NCBI RefSeq assembly: GCF_035918095.1
Contig: NZ_CP109137.1
Location: 7,442,001-7,506,000, forward strand
DNA from: Streptomyces sp. NBC_01750
GTDB taxonomy: Bacteria > Actinomycetota > Actinomycetes > Streptomycetales > Streptomycetaceae
Length of the DNA stretch: 64,000 bases
Reading direction: 5' to 3'
Position 1 is the stretch's first letter. Each line of letters opens with the position of its first letter. Below are positions 8,640-16,943 of this stretch, piece by piece. The translations under genes and the position numbers were made by a program. The notes below the pieces were generated by a model. It had not been told where the DNA came from and made no database searches. It saw only the letters and a program-made list of their open reading frames with translations.

Positions 8640-8993
8640 CTCGAGCGTGCGGCGGAAGGCAGGAGTTCCGCCGCGCGGCGATGTCGGCGGCCGACCGGCG
8701 GGCCGGGTTCTGTGCCGCTCGGATCCGGCTGCCCGGGGCCGTGTCGCTCGAGAGCCGCTGGGCGACGTGGATCGGGATCACCGACAGCAGCATGAGCACG
8801 GCGGCAACAACATGCCTGCTCGGCAGCGGACATGCGGGACTGGCCGCCGATGTCGCGTGCGCGCATGGGATTCGGCCGGGCGGCGCTGTCCGCATGCTCG
8901 CTGTCCGCACGCTCGTCGTCGCCCGGGTTCGAACCACCCTCCCGGCCGTCGCCGCGGCGCCGGCCGCACGCTGAACTCCCGCGAACGCCCCCG
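8640..8993. other. Gap of about 350 bp with no supported gene
   Basis: Several overlapping frames exist on both strands, but none has a convincing start, ribosome site or recognisable product. GGTTCGAACC near 8927-8936 looks like a tRNA T-loop, but the flanking bases cannot form the T-stem or acceptor stem. The region may hold a decayed gene. Confidence 0.4.
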
Positions 8994-10625
8994 TCAGCCG
9001 GCAACAGCCGGATCGAAGAGCACGCCCGGGTTGAGAATTCCGGCTGGGTCGAGCGACTTCTTCACGGCCCGGAGGGCGTGGGCGAACGGCTCCGGTCGCT
9101 GGCGGTCATAGCCCGGCCGGTGGTCGCGGCCGACCGCGTGATGGTGGGTGACCGTCGCGCCGTGGTCGGTGAGGATCTGCATCGCCGCGGACTTGATCTC
9201 GTCCCACATCGCGACTTCCTTGCCGCGCCGCCCCGGCGCGATGACGGTGAAGTACGGCGCGGGCCCGTCCGGATAGACGTGGGTGAAACGGCAGTTGATC
9301 GTGCCTGCGGTGCCCGTCACCTCCCGTACGACGTCCCCCAGGTCCCTGCGCACCGACTCGTACAGTCCCGGTGCACGGTCCCAGGTGCAGGCCGTCTCGA
9401 ACGTCTCGGTGATCACGCTCATCCGGGCGAGCGCGTCACGGAGGTACGGCATCCGCAGGAACGCCGAGCGCCAGGTGCCGGCGGCGGAGTCTTCGGCGTC
9501 GGTGGCAGCCGGAGCGGGTGAGCCGCCGTGGTCACGGGCCAGGGTGACGAGTTCGGCGAGGCGCTCGCCGACGGGGGAATGGGCCGACTCCACACCGAGG
9601 ACGAGCACGCTCTCACCGTCCCGCGCGACACCTGCCAGAGCGGCCTCTCCGGGGTCGAGCAGCCGGCAGTTGGCCGGGTGCAGGCCCGCCTGCGCGATGG
9701 CGCGTACGGCGTTCATCGCGGCGTGGACGTCGCTGAACAGCACCGTGGCCGACGCCTTGTGACGCGGGCGGTCCTGGAGCCGCATCCAGGCCTCGGTGAT
9801 CACGCCGAGTGTGCCCTCGGACCCCAGGAACATCCGGTCGGGGGAGGGGCCCGCTCCCGAACCTGGCAGCCGCAGCGATTCGTTGACCCCGACGGGCGTC
9901 ACCACGCGCAGCGACTCCACCAGGTCGTCGATGTGGGTGTAGAGCGTGGCGTAGTGCCCGCCGGCACGGGTGGCCAGCCAGCCGCCCAGGGTCGAGAACT
10001 CGAAGCTCTGCGGGAAGTGGCGCAGGGTGAGTCCGTGCGGCCGCAGTTGCGCTTCGAGGTCGGGGCCCAGGGCGCCGGCCTGGATCCGGGCGGCCCGGCT
10101 GACAGGGTCGATCTCCAGTACGCGGCCCAGGGACGAGAGGTCCAGTGACACCACACCGCGGTGCCGGTCCGCGCGGTACTCGACCCCGCCGACGACCGAA
10201 CTGCCCGCTCCGTACGGCACGACGGCGATGTCCGCGTCCGCCGCCCAGTCGAGGACATCGGTCACATCCTGCTCGATGCGCGGGTGGGCGACCTGGTCGG
10301 GTGCCGCCGAGAGGTCTCCGTTCAGGGCCCGGACCACATCGCGGTACGCCTTGCCGTAGGTGTGCGATGCCCGGTCCCGTGGATCGGCCGACATCAGAGG
10401 GGCGAGCGCGGAGGGCGGCTCGATGCGCACCTTGGGCAGTTCGAGGGCGGAGATGTCCGGCACCGGCAGCGGGGTGGCCGCCGAGCCCTGGACCAGCCTG
10501 CCGAGTGCGGTGCATTCGGTGTCCGGCAGTGCCTTGTCCGCGGTACCCCAGCCCCACCAGGAGCGGTTCCGCGAGGAGTTGGAGCGGGACACGGGCGGAG
10601 TCACGGGTGAAGTGCTGTCGACCAC
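8994..10625 (-). CDS. FAD-binding oxidase, alkyldihydroxyacetonephosphate synthase-like
   Basis: This 543-residue flavoprotein belongs to the VAO/GlcD superfamily. The N-terminal FAD domain has the pyrophosphate loop VPYGAGSSVVGGVE (136-149) and the segment FEFSTLGGWLATRAGGHYA, which closely resembles alkyl-DHAP synthase. The C-terminus has a histidine cluster (VTHHHAVGRDHRPGY) near the flavin and ends SLDPAGILNPGVL. In eukaryotes the family makes ether lipids; actinobacterial relatives are mostly uncharacterised and may oxidise 2-hydroxyacids or lipid precursors. The start is GTG 10623-10625. It diverges from a TetR gene 60 bp away, with two palindromes between them, so it is the likely target of that regulator. 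Confidence 0.85.
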   Translation of the reverse strand: MVDSTSPVTPPVSRSNSSRNRSWWGWGTADKALPDTECTALGRLVQGSAATPLPVPDISALELPKVRIEPPSALAPLMSADPRDRASHTYGKAYRDVVRALNGDLSAAPDQVAHPRIEQDVTDVLDWAADADIAVVPYGAGSSVVGGVEYRADRHRGVVSLDLSSLGRVLEIDPVSRAARIQAGALGPDLEAQLRPHGLTLRHFPQSFEFSTLGGWLATRAGGHYATLYTHIDDLVESLRVVTPVGVNESLRLPGSGAGPSPDRMFLGSEGTLGVITEAWMRLQDRPRHKASATVLFSDVHAAMNAVRAIAQAGLHPANCRLLDPGEAALAGVARDGESVLVLGVESAHSPVGERLAELVTLARDHGGSPAPAATDAEDSAAGTWRSAFLRMPYLRDALARMSVITETFETACTWDRAPGLYESVRRDLGDVVREVTGTAGTINCRFTHVYPDGPAPYFTVIAPGRRGKEVAMWDEIKSAAMQILTDHGATVTHHHAVGRDHRPGYDRQRPEPFAHALRAVKKSLDPAGILNPGVLFDPAVAG

Positions 10626-10640
10626 GTGTATTGACCTCTC

Positions 10641-10666
10641 GGTAATTTACCTCTTGGTAAGTTACC
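10641..10666. promoter_or_regulatory. Twin GGTAANTTACC operators between FAD oxidase and TetR gene
   Basis: GGTAATTTACC (10641-10651) and GGTAAGTTACC (10656-10666) are perfect 11-bp palindromes 15 bp apart centre to centre. They fill the 60-bp divergent promoter region. TATAGT at 10673-10678, 7 bp before the TetR ATG, is a good -10 for a leaderless TetR transcript. The arrangement fits autorepression and repression of the oxidase by the TetR protein. Confidence 0.75.
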
Positions 10667-10685
10667 GCAACGTATAGTCTCCGCC

Positions 10686-11375
10686 ATGACCACTGCAAGA
10701 GCCTCGGCCGCACCTGATCCGGCAGACCCCGTCGCGTCCGCCGGTGGCGGTGCGCAAGGGACCCAGGGCCGGAGCCGCGGCGCGGGGACCAAGGGCGTCC
10801 CGCGCGCCCGCCGCGAGGAACAGATCGTGGCCGCGGCCCTGGAGGAGTTCGGCAGGCACGGCCACGCCGCGGCGTCGATGGCCGCGATCGCCCGGCGCGT
10901 CGGCGTCACCAAACCGATGCTGTACACGTACTTCGGCTCCAAGGACGGCCTCTACGCGGCCTGTCTCGAACACATCGGCCACCGCCTCCTCGCGGCGATC
11001 AACGCGGCCATGGCGTCGAGCCCGCCGGGGGACCGGCTGCCCCACGCGGTCCTCACCGCGGTCTTCGAAACGCTGGAGGAACAGCGGCACGCCTGGTTCG
11101 TGCTGTACGACCGGACCCTGCCGCCCGGCTCCGAACCATGGCGCGCCGCGCACCGCCACCGCGAGGCCATCGACGACCTGGCGGCCTCCGGCACCGCCGC
11201 GCTGCTGCGCGGCCGGGGCAATGACGACGCCCTCGACGCGGACGCCCTCAAGCATGTGTGGACGGGCACGGTCAGCGCCCTCGTCGGCTGGTGGGTCTGC
11301 CATCCCGACCTGTCCGCGCACGACATGAGCGCACGGTGTGCCCGTCTGCTCTCCGCCGTCCGCGACGGAGCCTGA
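10686..11375 (+). CDS. TetR/AcrR-family transcriptional regulator
   Basis: This 229-residue repressor has a low-complexity N-terminus of about 40 residues, then a TetR helix-turn-helix (about 42-88; REEQIVAAALEEFGRHG, VTKPMLYTYFGSKDGLY) and a ligand-binding C-terminal domain. The ATG at 10686 lies 7 bases after a TATAGT -10 box, so the message is probably leaderless. It is divergent from the FAD oxidase and separated from it by the twin GGTAANTTACC palindromes, which are the likely operators. The ligand is unknown; a fatty acyl or ether-lipid precursor would suit the neighbour. Confidence 0.92.
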   Translation: MTTARASAAPDPADPVASAGGGAQGTQGRSRGAGTKGVPRARREEQIVAAALEEFGRHGHAAASMAAIARRVGVTKPMLYTYFGSKDGLYAACLEHIGHRLLAAINAAMASSPPGDRLPHAVLTAVFETLEEQRHAWFVLYDRTLPPGSEPWRAAHRHREAIDDLAASGTAALLRGRGNDDALDADALKHVWTGTVSALVGWWVCHPDLSAHDMSARCARLLSAVRDGA

Positions 11376-11419
11376 GACTGCGGACAGGCGGTTGCCGGGC
11401 AGGGGGGCTGGTCGCTGAC

Positions 11420-11615
11420 AGCACCACCCCCATTGCCGTGGCTCCAGAGCTGGGTGGGACGGACGGGCAGCCGCCGCCTCCTGCTCACCGCAGCAGCACG
11501 CGGGGGCGTGCACCACGCCATGGTGACGAACGGCGCGACAGTACCTTCGGCGGCCCTGCTGAAGGGCCCGCAGGACGAACCCGCGGCGTGGGCGGCGGGA
11601 CGGACGTGGTCCTGA
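11420..11615 (+). pseudogene. Frameshifted 3' remnant of a GH5 endoglycoceramidase-like gene
   Basis: Two adjacent frames together match the C-terminal end of the intact GH5 protein 3.6 kb upstream. The first frame gives TTPIAVAPELGG (intact copy: TPIAAAPEPGG). The second gives GSRRLLLTAAARGGVHHAM and VTNGATVPSAALL, then AAWAAG (intact: GSRRLLLTAPNATALHYAL, ITNGAAAPSAELL, AAWSKG). The frame changes near 11463-11467. Only the last ~65 codons remain, ending in TGA 11613-11615. It is either a partial duplication of the upstream gene or the remains of a paralogue once beside the TetR gene. It would not be translated as one protein. Confidence 0.8.
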
Positions 11616-11633
11616 CTCGGACCAGGTTCCGAC

Positions 11634-12431
11634 TCAGGCCGACAGTGCGTCGACCAGACCCGCCAGCGCGGCGGCGAGGGAGACGAGTCCGGGGCCCGCC
11701 GCCCCGCCCGGTTCCGACATGTACGTGTCCCGCCGGATCTCGATCATCAGGGCGCTCACGCGCGGGACCTTGCCGTAGTACTTCAGCGGCACATACGTCC
11801 CGGCAAAGGGGCTATCGACCCCCGTACCGCCGAAGTAGGCGAACGCCTCCTCCGCGTGGGCGAGCAGCTCCTCAGGGGTGTGGAAGTCGTCCGTACCCAG
11901 GCAGACCGGCGGCCGCGGGCCATCGCCGTGCAGCTCGTACGGCAGGCGCTCGGTCGGATACGAGTGGACGTCGATGACGACGGCACGGCCGACAGCCTCC
12001 AGCCGCGCGCCGACCGCAGCGGTCATCGCCTCCGAGTAGGGATGGAAGTAACGGTCGATCAGCGGCCGGGGGTCCGCGCCCGGCGGGCGGAGTCGCTCGC
12101 GATGCGTGGTCTGCGTATAGACCGCGCCCATGCCGACGGCCAGCATCTCCTCGCGCTCGTCGGGAAACCGCTCAGGGTCGATCACCAGGCGGGACAGGCC
12201 GTTGACGAACCGCCACGGCGCGATCGGGGCCGCCTCCACCGCTGCTGCGGCGATCTCCGCAGTGTGTGAGTCGGTGATGTGGTCCAGCTCCAACTCCAGC
12301 GCACGGTCGTCCAGCACGATGCCGCCACGGACGTCTGTCGGTATGGCTCGCGAGGAGTGCGGAACGTGAAGGATGACCGGCGAGTCGGCGGCGCCGGGCA
12401 GGAGCTGAAACGAGTCGTCTGGGTCGTGCAT
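11634..12431 (-). CDS. N-formylglutamate amidohydrolase family protein
   Basis: This 265-residue hydrolase belongs to the FGase family, which frees glutamate and formate in one branch of histidine breakdown. Family features are VILHVPHSSRAIP near the N-terminus, ELELDHITDSHTAEIA, and IDVHSYP with metal-ligand Asp and His. I chose the ATG at 12429-12431 because GAGGA lies 5 bases upstream; the next in-frame ATG at 12443 and longer starts lack a ribosome site. There are no other hut genes nearby, so it may act alone or on another N-acylated amino acid. Confidence 0.85.
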   Translation of the reverse strand: MHDPDDSFQLLPGAADSPVILHVPHSSRAIPTDVRGGIVLDDRALELELDHITDSHTAEIAAAAVEAAPIAPWRFVNGLSRLVIDPERFPDEREEMLAVGMGAVYTQTTHRERLRPPGADPRPLIDRYFHPYSEAMTAAVGARLEAVGRAVVIDVHSYPTERLPYELHGDGPRPPVCLGTDDFHTPEELLAHAEEAFAYFGGTGVDSPFAGTYVPLKYYGKVPRVSALMIEIRRDTYMSEPGGAAGPGLVSLAAALAGLVDALSA

Positions 12432-12752
12432 GTTCGTCCTCATCGCTATATGAGTTGAGCCGGCCCGAGGGGAGATCAGGCACGTGCTACCCACGCGCAG
12501 CACCTGACGGGAAATCATGCGCAACAAATGGTGGTTCACTCTCCCCTTGGTAGCCGAGGTGCGGTTCGTGAGGGGCCCGTGCGGCCAGCTCGTAGTACGT
12601 CATGCGCGACGACGCGGGGATTGGGTCGGTTCGCACGGTAAGAGCCACCGCGTCGGCACATCAGACGGGATTACAGAGCGTGGACAAGGAGAGTTGGCCT
12701 GGACCGCCGTTGTGGGTCCGGGGCTTCGGGTTACTCAGGTTTCTCCGCCCAG
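12432..12752. other. Intergenic stretch with no recognised element
   Basis: The gap holds the upstream region of the amidohydrolase gene and the 3' flank of a small membrane protein gene. Open frames on the plus strand are antisense shadows with poor starts. I see no clear hairpin or promoter pair. Confidence 0.4.
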
Positions 12753-13064
12753 TCATCCATACGTGTCGCTGAGCACCCAGCAGGCCCAGGCGACGACGGC
12801 CACCGGCACGATGATGGCCACCGAGCCGAGAGCAATTCCGGCCCGCGCGCGGTGGCTGTCAGTCCTCTCCTCTCCCCGCATGTCGCGCAGAACCCCCACG
12901 CCAGAGACAACGGCACAGATCCCGACAGGCACGATCAGGTAAACGGGGAAGAACCGGATCCATGGCGAGACGGCGGACGGCAGCCAAGGGCATCCGAACA
13001 TGGCCAGGGCGCCGACGCCCAGGAGCAGCGAGCAGGTGCCAGTGCGCCCCTGCGGGGCCGTCAC
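12753..13064 (-). CDS. Small multi-spanning membrane protein
   Basis: This 103-residue protein has about three hydrophobic segments (near 12-28, 36-60 and 78-98) separated by a charged loop (RDMRGEERTDSHRARA). I recognise no domain beyond a general resemblance to DUF4190-type membrane proteins. The GTG at 13062-13064 overlaps the TGA of the upstream gene (GTGA), which fixes the start and links the two in one operon. The role is unknown; it may partner the anchored protein encoded just upstream. Confidence 0.7.
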   Translation of the reverse strand: MTAPQGRTGTCSLLLGVGALAMFGCPWLPSAVSPWIRFFPVYLIVPVGICAVVSGVGVLRDMRGEERTDSHRARAGIALGSVAIIVPVAVVAWACWVLSDTYG

Positions 13065-13630
13065 TTGGGACTCCACTCGGACTCCGGCCATACGTACGCG
13101 TCGAAGCCGTCCGGGAGCTTCCCGCACGGGGCGTAGATGCTGACGGCGAGCGTTCCGGTGGGCTGGTACCAGTCCACATCGACTATGTCGTCGGTGGCCG
13201 GGCGCTCGAACCTGAAGCCCATGTCGGAGATGTTCTCGCCGGTGAGCTTCCAGCCCTCCTTCTCCAGCCGTCGGCGTACGCGCTCCTGGCCGGTGCGGGC
13301 GGTGTTCCTCGGGACGTCCGTCACACGCCATTCGAGTCCGAAGCTGCGCACGTCGCTGCGGCCTTCGTCTATGTGGGCGATCGACTGCAGCCCGCGGTAG
13401 TAGCAGGTGCCCGTTTCCACGCCGTTGGAGCTCACGTCCGGGGGCCCGGGCAGGGCCACCTCGTCGTACACCCGCTGGGCTTCCTGCTTGAGCCGAGTGG
13501 CGACCTGGTCAGGGTCGGTCGCCGGATATGGCTCCCCGTTCCACACGCGGTAACAGCCCACGGACATGGCCACGACGAGCATGACGCCGATGAGCCACAG
13601 AATCGAACGAACGGGGTGCTTCTTCAACAT
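13061..13630 (-). CDS. Membrane-anchored hypothetical protein
   Basis: The 189-residue product has a basic N-terminus and one hydrophobic segment ending VAMSVGC at Cys26. This could be a lipoprotein site, but the -3 residue is Ser, so a simple membrane anchor is as likely. The rest is an extracytoplasmic domain with Cys75 in TGTCYYRG and another Cys near the end that might pair. No family is recognised. It is translationally coupled to the small membrane protein downstream. A possible 34-codon frame (13624-13728) ends across its ATG. Confidence 0.75.
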   Translation of the reverse strand: MLKKHPVRSILWLIGVMLVVAMSVGCYRVWNGEPYPATDPDQVATRLKQEAQRVYDEVALPGPPDVSSNGVETGTCYYRGLQSIAHIDEGRSDVRSFGLEWRVTDVPRNTARTGQERVRRRLEKEGWKLTGENISDMGFRFERPATDDIVDVDWYQPTGTLAVSIYAPCGKLPDGFDAYVWPESEWSPK

Positions 13631-13728
13631 CCGTCGGCCCCCACGCCGGCCGTAGTGGTGGCCACGCGAGAGATGCGCAACATCGATGCGGGGCGGAAGG
13701 TGCAGGTGGCAGGCTGATCGGAACTCAT
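13624..13728 (-). CDS. Possible 34-codon leader frame overlapping the next start
   Basis: From ATG 13726-13728 a short frame runs to a TGA that overlaps the next gene's ATG (ATGTTGA). The overlap would allow translational coupling, which would help because the downstream start has only a weak G-rich ribosome site. The leader itself also lacks a good ribosome site, and its composition is not clearly coding. Confidence 0.25.
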   Translation of the reverse strand: MSSDQPATCTFRPASMLRISRVATTTAGVGADGC

Positions 13729-13924
13729 GATGCGGAGATTAGAGCGCCGGGGAGGCGTGGCGCGTGGGTGTCGCTACTCAGACCCGGGTGAGTAGCCAAG
13801 CAGCCCGGCAGTCGAACATCGGTTCAGCTGGCCAGCAGCCCCGTCCGTGTCGTGGGCGGGTTGTCCTGGTGTGTTGGGCGGCTGACAGCTTCTGCGAACA
13901 CTTGGCGGGGCCCGTACGACGGAC

Positions 13925-14104
13925 CTACATGAGGTGCACCTCGACGGTGAAGGCTGGAGCCATGACACCGTTCAGGCATTCCGCGTGAGCGCCGAGGAAC
14001 TGTCGTGTGTCGACGTGTTCCGCCGTCAATTCCAGGACCACGTAGTCGGTGGCATCGTCGGTGTCGCAGCCGCACACGCAGCAGCGTAGACGCTGTTCGT
14101 TCAT
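13925..14104 (-). CDS. Small CxxC-type putative zinc-binding protein
   Basis: This 59-residue protein starts MNEQRLRCCVCGCDTDDA and carries a CxxCxC cluster near the N-terminus, with a His-Cys pair (HAECLNG) later. Together these could bind one zinc ion. GAAGGG 8 bases upstream supports the ATG at 14102-14104 over the one two codons earlier. It is single-domain and stands alone; no function is recognised. Small proteins of this type are common in Streptomyces. Confidence 0.65.
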   Translation of the reverse strand: MNEQRLRCCVCGCDTDDATDYVVLELTAEHVDTRQFLGAHAECLNGVMAPAFTVEVHLM

Positions 14105-14413
14105 TCCCATCGCCCTTCAGTTGGGAGGGGCACGGACTGCACGGCGCCCGTGCGACGGACGACAGCGCCGCAGCCTCCTCCTGTTCCTACTCCTGTCGGC
14201 GCACATCTTGCAGGGCAGCTTGACCAGTGCGTGTACCTCCCCCCTCGGCCGGCCGCCGTGCGGATGGAGGACGCGTCCCAACTCCGCTGTCTTTGTTCCT
14301 GCCTGCTCCCAACTCCCCATGCACGGATGAGCAGTTGCTTGCTCGCGCTCCCTCCTCCTGCGAGGATCACAAGATCGTCGAACCAGAATTCCTGAGCACC
14401 CAGGGAGCATCCA
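14105..14413. other. Divergent upstream region of zinc-binding protein and methyltransferase
   Basis: This 309-bp gap has a mixed composition with pyrimidine-rich tracts. TTGACC at 14219-14224 is a possible -35 for the methyltransferase, but I cannot pair it with a good -10. Frames on both strands lack coding features. Confidence 0.35.
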
Positions 14414-15226
14414 ATGACCGGGACCGAGCCGGCTGCCGCGCGGATCGACACCAGCAAGCCGCATCCGGCCCGGGTGTACGACTGGTTCCTGGGCGGCAAG
14501 GACAACTACCCGGTCGACGAGGAACTCGGCCGCCACATCATGAGCATCGACTCGCGCGCCAAGCATGTCGCCCGGACCAACAGGTGGTTCATGCAGCGCG
14601 TCACACGATGGATGTCCGGCGAGGCAGGCATACGCCAGTACCTGGACATTGGTACCGGCATCCCCACCGAGCCCAATCTGCACCAGATAGCCCAGGCCGC
14701 CGCCCCCGAGTCACGCGTCGTCTACACCGACAACGACCCGATCGTGCTCACCCACGCGGAGGCGCTGCTGCGCAGCACCCCGCAAGGCGTCACCGACTAC
14801 ATCCAGGCGGATGTGCGCGACCCCGGCCGCATCCTCGAACAGGCCAGGAAGATCCTGGACTTCGAACGGCCGATCGCCCTCTCCCTGGTGGCGCTGCTGC
14901 ACTTCGTCAGCGACGACGACAGTCCGTACGAGCTGGTGCGCCGGCTCGTGGACGCGCTGCCGTCCGGCAGCTACCTCGTACTGTCACAGCTCACCGCCGA
15001 CTTCGACCCGCCGGCCGTCCAGCGGGGCGTCGACATGTACGCGGCCGGCGGCGTCACATTGGTGCCGCGCTCGTATGCCGAGATCGGCCGCTTCTTCGAA
15101 GGTCTCGAGCCGACAGAGCCCGGCATCGTCCAGCTGACGCAGTGGCACCCGGAGCTCGGCGTGGACGAAGTGACCGAAGGAAACGAGGCTGCCTCGCTGT
15201 ACGCGGGAGTGGCACGCAAGCCGTAG
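14414..15226 (+). CDS. SAM-dependent methyltransferase, DUF574 / S-adenosyl methyltransferase family
   Basis: The 270-residue protein has the family opening RIDTSKPHPARVYDWFLGG and DNYPVDEEL, a Rossmann motif YLDIGTGIPT (about 75-84) and a second motif VVYTDNDP. Streptomycetes carry many copies, often beside XRE/DUF397 genes, with unknown substrates. AGGGAG upstream of ATG 14414 supports the start. The stop codon falls within a run of four CCGTAG repeats, so repeat slippage could change the C-terminus. A truncated relative of this gene lies at 33770-34015 beside a DUF397 gene. Confidence 0.88.
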   Translation: MTGTEPAAARIDTSKPHPARVYDWFLGGKDNYPVDEELGRHIMSIDSRAKHVARTNRWFMQRVTRWMSGEAGIRQYLDIGTGIPTEPNLHQIAQAAAPESRVVYTDNDPIVLTHAEALLRSTPQGVTDYIQADVRDPGRILEQARKILDFERPIALSLVALLHFVSDDDSPYELVRRLVDALPSGSYLVLSQLTADFDPPAVQRGVDMYAAGGVTLVPRSYAEIGRFFEGLEPTEPGIVQLTQWHPELGVDEVTEGNEAASLYAGVARKP

Positions 15227-15247
15227 CCGTAGCCGTAGCCGTAGCCG
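15221..15247 (+). repeat. Hexanucleotide tandem repeat (CCGTAG)x4
   Basis: Four perfect CCGTAG units (15221-15244) and a partial fifth begin at the last sense codon of the methyltransferase gene; its TAG stop is in the first unit. Every unit supplies a TAG in the same frame, so expansion would not change the protein. Confidence 0.9.
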
Positions 15248-15325
15248 GTCGGACGGGATCGGGAGGCCCCGCAGCCCGGTCGGGCGGGATCCAGAGGGCC
15301 CGACCCGTGGTACCCAAATTCTGCT

Positions 15326-15340
15326 TATGATGCGTGGGTG
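15326..15340 (+). promoter_or_regulatory. -10 box for a leaderless LysR transcript
   Basis: TATGAT at 15326-15331 ends 6 bases before the GTG at 15338. This is the usual distance from -10 to transcription start, and no ribosome site is visible, so the mRNA probably begins at or next to the start codon. Confidence 0.5.
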
Positions 15341-16243
15341 TTCGATTCCCGGCACATCAAGACGTTCCATGAAGTGGTCCGCACCGGTTCGTACTCCGCG
15401 GCCGCTCGCGCGCTCGGCTATACGCAGCCGGCGATCACGCAGCAGATGAAGGCACTCGAACGGGACGTCGGCACACCGCTGTTCATCAGGGTCGGCCGCG
15501 GCATGCGCCTCACCGAGGCCGGAGAGGCGCTGTCGCGGCATGCCACGGTCATCCTCGACAGCATGTCCGCGGCCCAGCAGCAGCTGGGCGCCCTCACGCG
15601 GCTGCGCGCCGGACGCGTCCGTGTCTGCGCCTTCCCCAGCGCCAACGCCACCCTCATCCCCGAGGCGATGGCCCGGCTGGCCGCCGGCCATCCCGGGGTC
15701 CGCGTCGAACTGCTGGAGAACGAGCCGCCGGAGTCGCTGCAGCGGCTGGCGCGCGGCGAGTGCGACATCACACTTGCGTTCACCTATCCCGGCCTGCACG
15801 AACACGTACCCGATGAGCTGGTGGAGATCCCGCTCCTCGAGGACCAGTTGACGGTGCTGCTGCCGACCGGGCATCCGCTGGCGCGGCGGCGGGCGGTGCA
15901 GCTGGCGGATCTGGCGGAGGAGCGCTGGATAGCGGGGTGTCTGCGCTGCCGGGCCAACCTCCTCCACGAGTGCGCCGAACAGGGCTTCGCGCCGGACATC
16001 GCGTTCACCACGGACGACAATCTCGTGGTGCAGAGCCTGGTCGCCGAAGGTCTCGGCGTCGCCATGATCCCGGCGCTCGTACTGAACTTCCTCTGCCACC
16101 GGAAGGTCACCGGGCGGGTGCTGCAGCCCGCTTCGAAGCGGCAGATATCGGCGTACGTCCTGCGGGAGCATCTGCGGATTCCGGCGACGGCGCTGGTTCT
16201 CGAGGAGCTCAAGACGGTCGCGGCGAACAAGATCGGCTGCTGA
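15338..16243 (+). CDS. LysR-family transcriptional regulator
   Basis: This 301-residue activator or repressor has a typical winged helix at 1-65 (HIKTFHEVVRTGSYSAAARALG, TQPAITQQMKALE) and a periplasmic-binding-like effector domain from about 90. It is co-directional with cysteine dioxygenase and a YeiH-type exporter. In enterobacteria the LysR protein YeiE controls yeiH and responds to sulfite, so a similar sulfur signal is a reasonable inference here. Start is GTG 15338, probably leaderless. The effector domain contains CLRCRANLLHEC, three closely spaced cysteines that might sense redox or sulfur species; this is inference. Confidence 0.92.
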   Translation: MFDSRHIKTFHEVVRTGSYSAAARALGYTQPAITQQMKALERDVGTPLFIRVGRGMRLTEAGEALSRHATVILDSMSAAQQQLGALTRLRAGRVRVCAFPSANATLIPEAMARLAAGHPGVRVELLENEPPESLQRLARGECDITLAFTYPGLHEHVPDELVEIPLLEDQLTVLLPTGHPLARRRAVQLADLAEERWIAGCLRCRANLLHECAEQGFAPDIAFTTDDNLVVQSLVAEGLGVAMIPALVLNFLCHRKVTGRVLQPASKRQISAYVLREHLRIPATALVLEELKTVAANKIGC

Positions 16244-16346
16244 ACCAGTGAGCGGAAGTCATGGGCTGAACTCATAAGCGGTGCTTGGGAAGTCTCGAAG
16301 AAACCGTCGTTGGACGTGATGGATCGGGCGGCCCGACGCTGCCCGT

Positions 16347-16943
16347 ATGACCACTTCGACCGCATCGAGTGCCTCGAGCGCGTCCGCAGCTTTCCGGGCG
16401 GCGCCCACGACCGACCGACTCGACGTGCTGATCGCCGAGGTGCGCGAGGTCGTCGGGCGGGGACTGCCGCCGGACCTGACGGCGTATCTGGTCGGTGAGC
16501 GCCTGGCGCCGCATCTCGGCGCGGACGATCTGCTCACACCGGAGCAGTGCGAGAGCGACCCGGCGCGCTACCGCCAGCATCTGCTGCACGCCGAGCACGA
16601 CGGGAGCTTCTCGGTCGTCGCGCTGGTCTGGCTGCCCGGCCAGGGCACGTCGGTGCACGATCACGTGTCCTGGTGCACGACGGGCGTTCACGAGGGGGAG
16701 GAGCGCGAGCGGCGCTACCGTCTCCTTCCGTCCCAGGCGACCGGCACGGCCGCGCGGCTGGTCGCCACCGGCGATGTGATCAACGCGCAGGGCGCGGTGT
16801 GCGGCTTCGCTCCGCCCGGCGACATCCACCGGGTCTGGAACGCGGGCACGGACCGGGCGATCTCGCTCCACATCTACGGCGCGGACATCTCCCGTCTCGG
16901 CACCAGCGTCCGCCGGGTCTACGAACTGCCGGCCGACCGCTGA
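16347..16943 (+). CDS. Cysteine dioxygenase family protein (cupin)
   Basis: This 198-residue Fe(II) cupin probably oxidises cysteine to cysteine sulfinate. The first ~22 residues are Ser/Ala/Thr-rich and non-conserved. The metal site is seen in VHDHVSWCTTGVHEG (two His on the first strand) and in the later HRVWN and SLHIYG. The active-site region has Cys within the HDHVSWC segment. The stop overlaps the start of the next gene by TGATG, so the enzyme and exporter are coupled. Start ATG 16347 could be later, because the N-terminus is low-complexity. Confidence 0.87.
   Translation: MTTSTASSASSASAAFRAAPTTDRLDVLIAEVREVVGRGLPPDLTAYLVGERLAPHLGADDLLTPEQCESDPARYRQHLLHAEHDGSFSVVALVWLPGQGTSVHDHVSWCTTGVHEGEERERRYRLLPSQATGTAARLVATGDVINAQGAVCGFAPPGDIHRVWNAGTDRAISLHIYGADISRLGTSVRRVYELPADR

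Noticed and set aside
8927..8936. GGTTCGAACC resembling a tRNA T-loop or attachment site
   Set aside because: Neither strand allows a 5-bp T-stem or acceptor stem around it, and no anticodon arm is found upstream.
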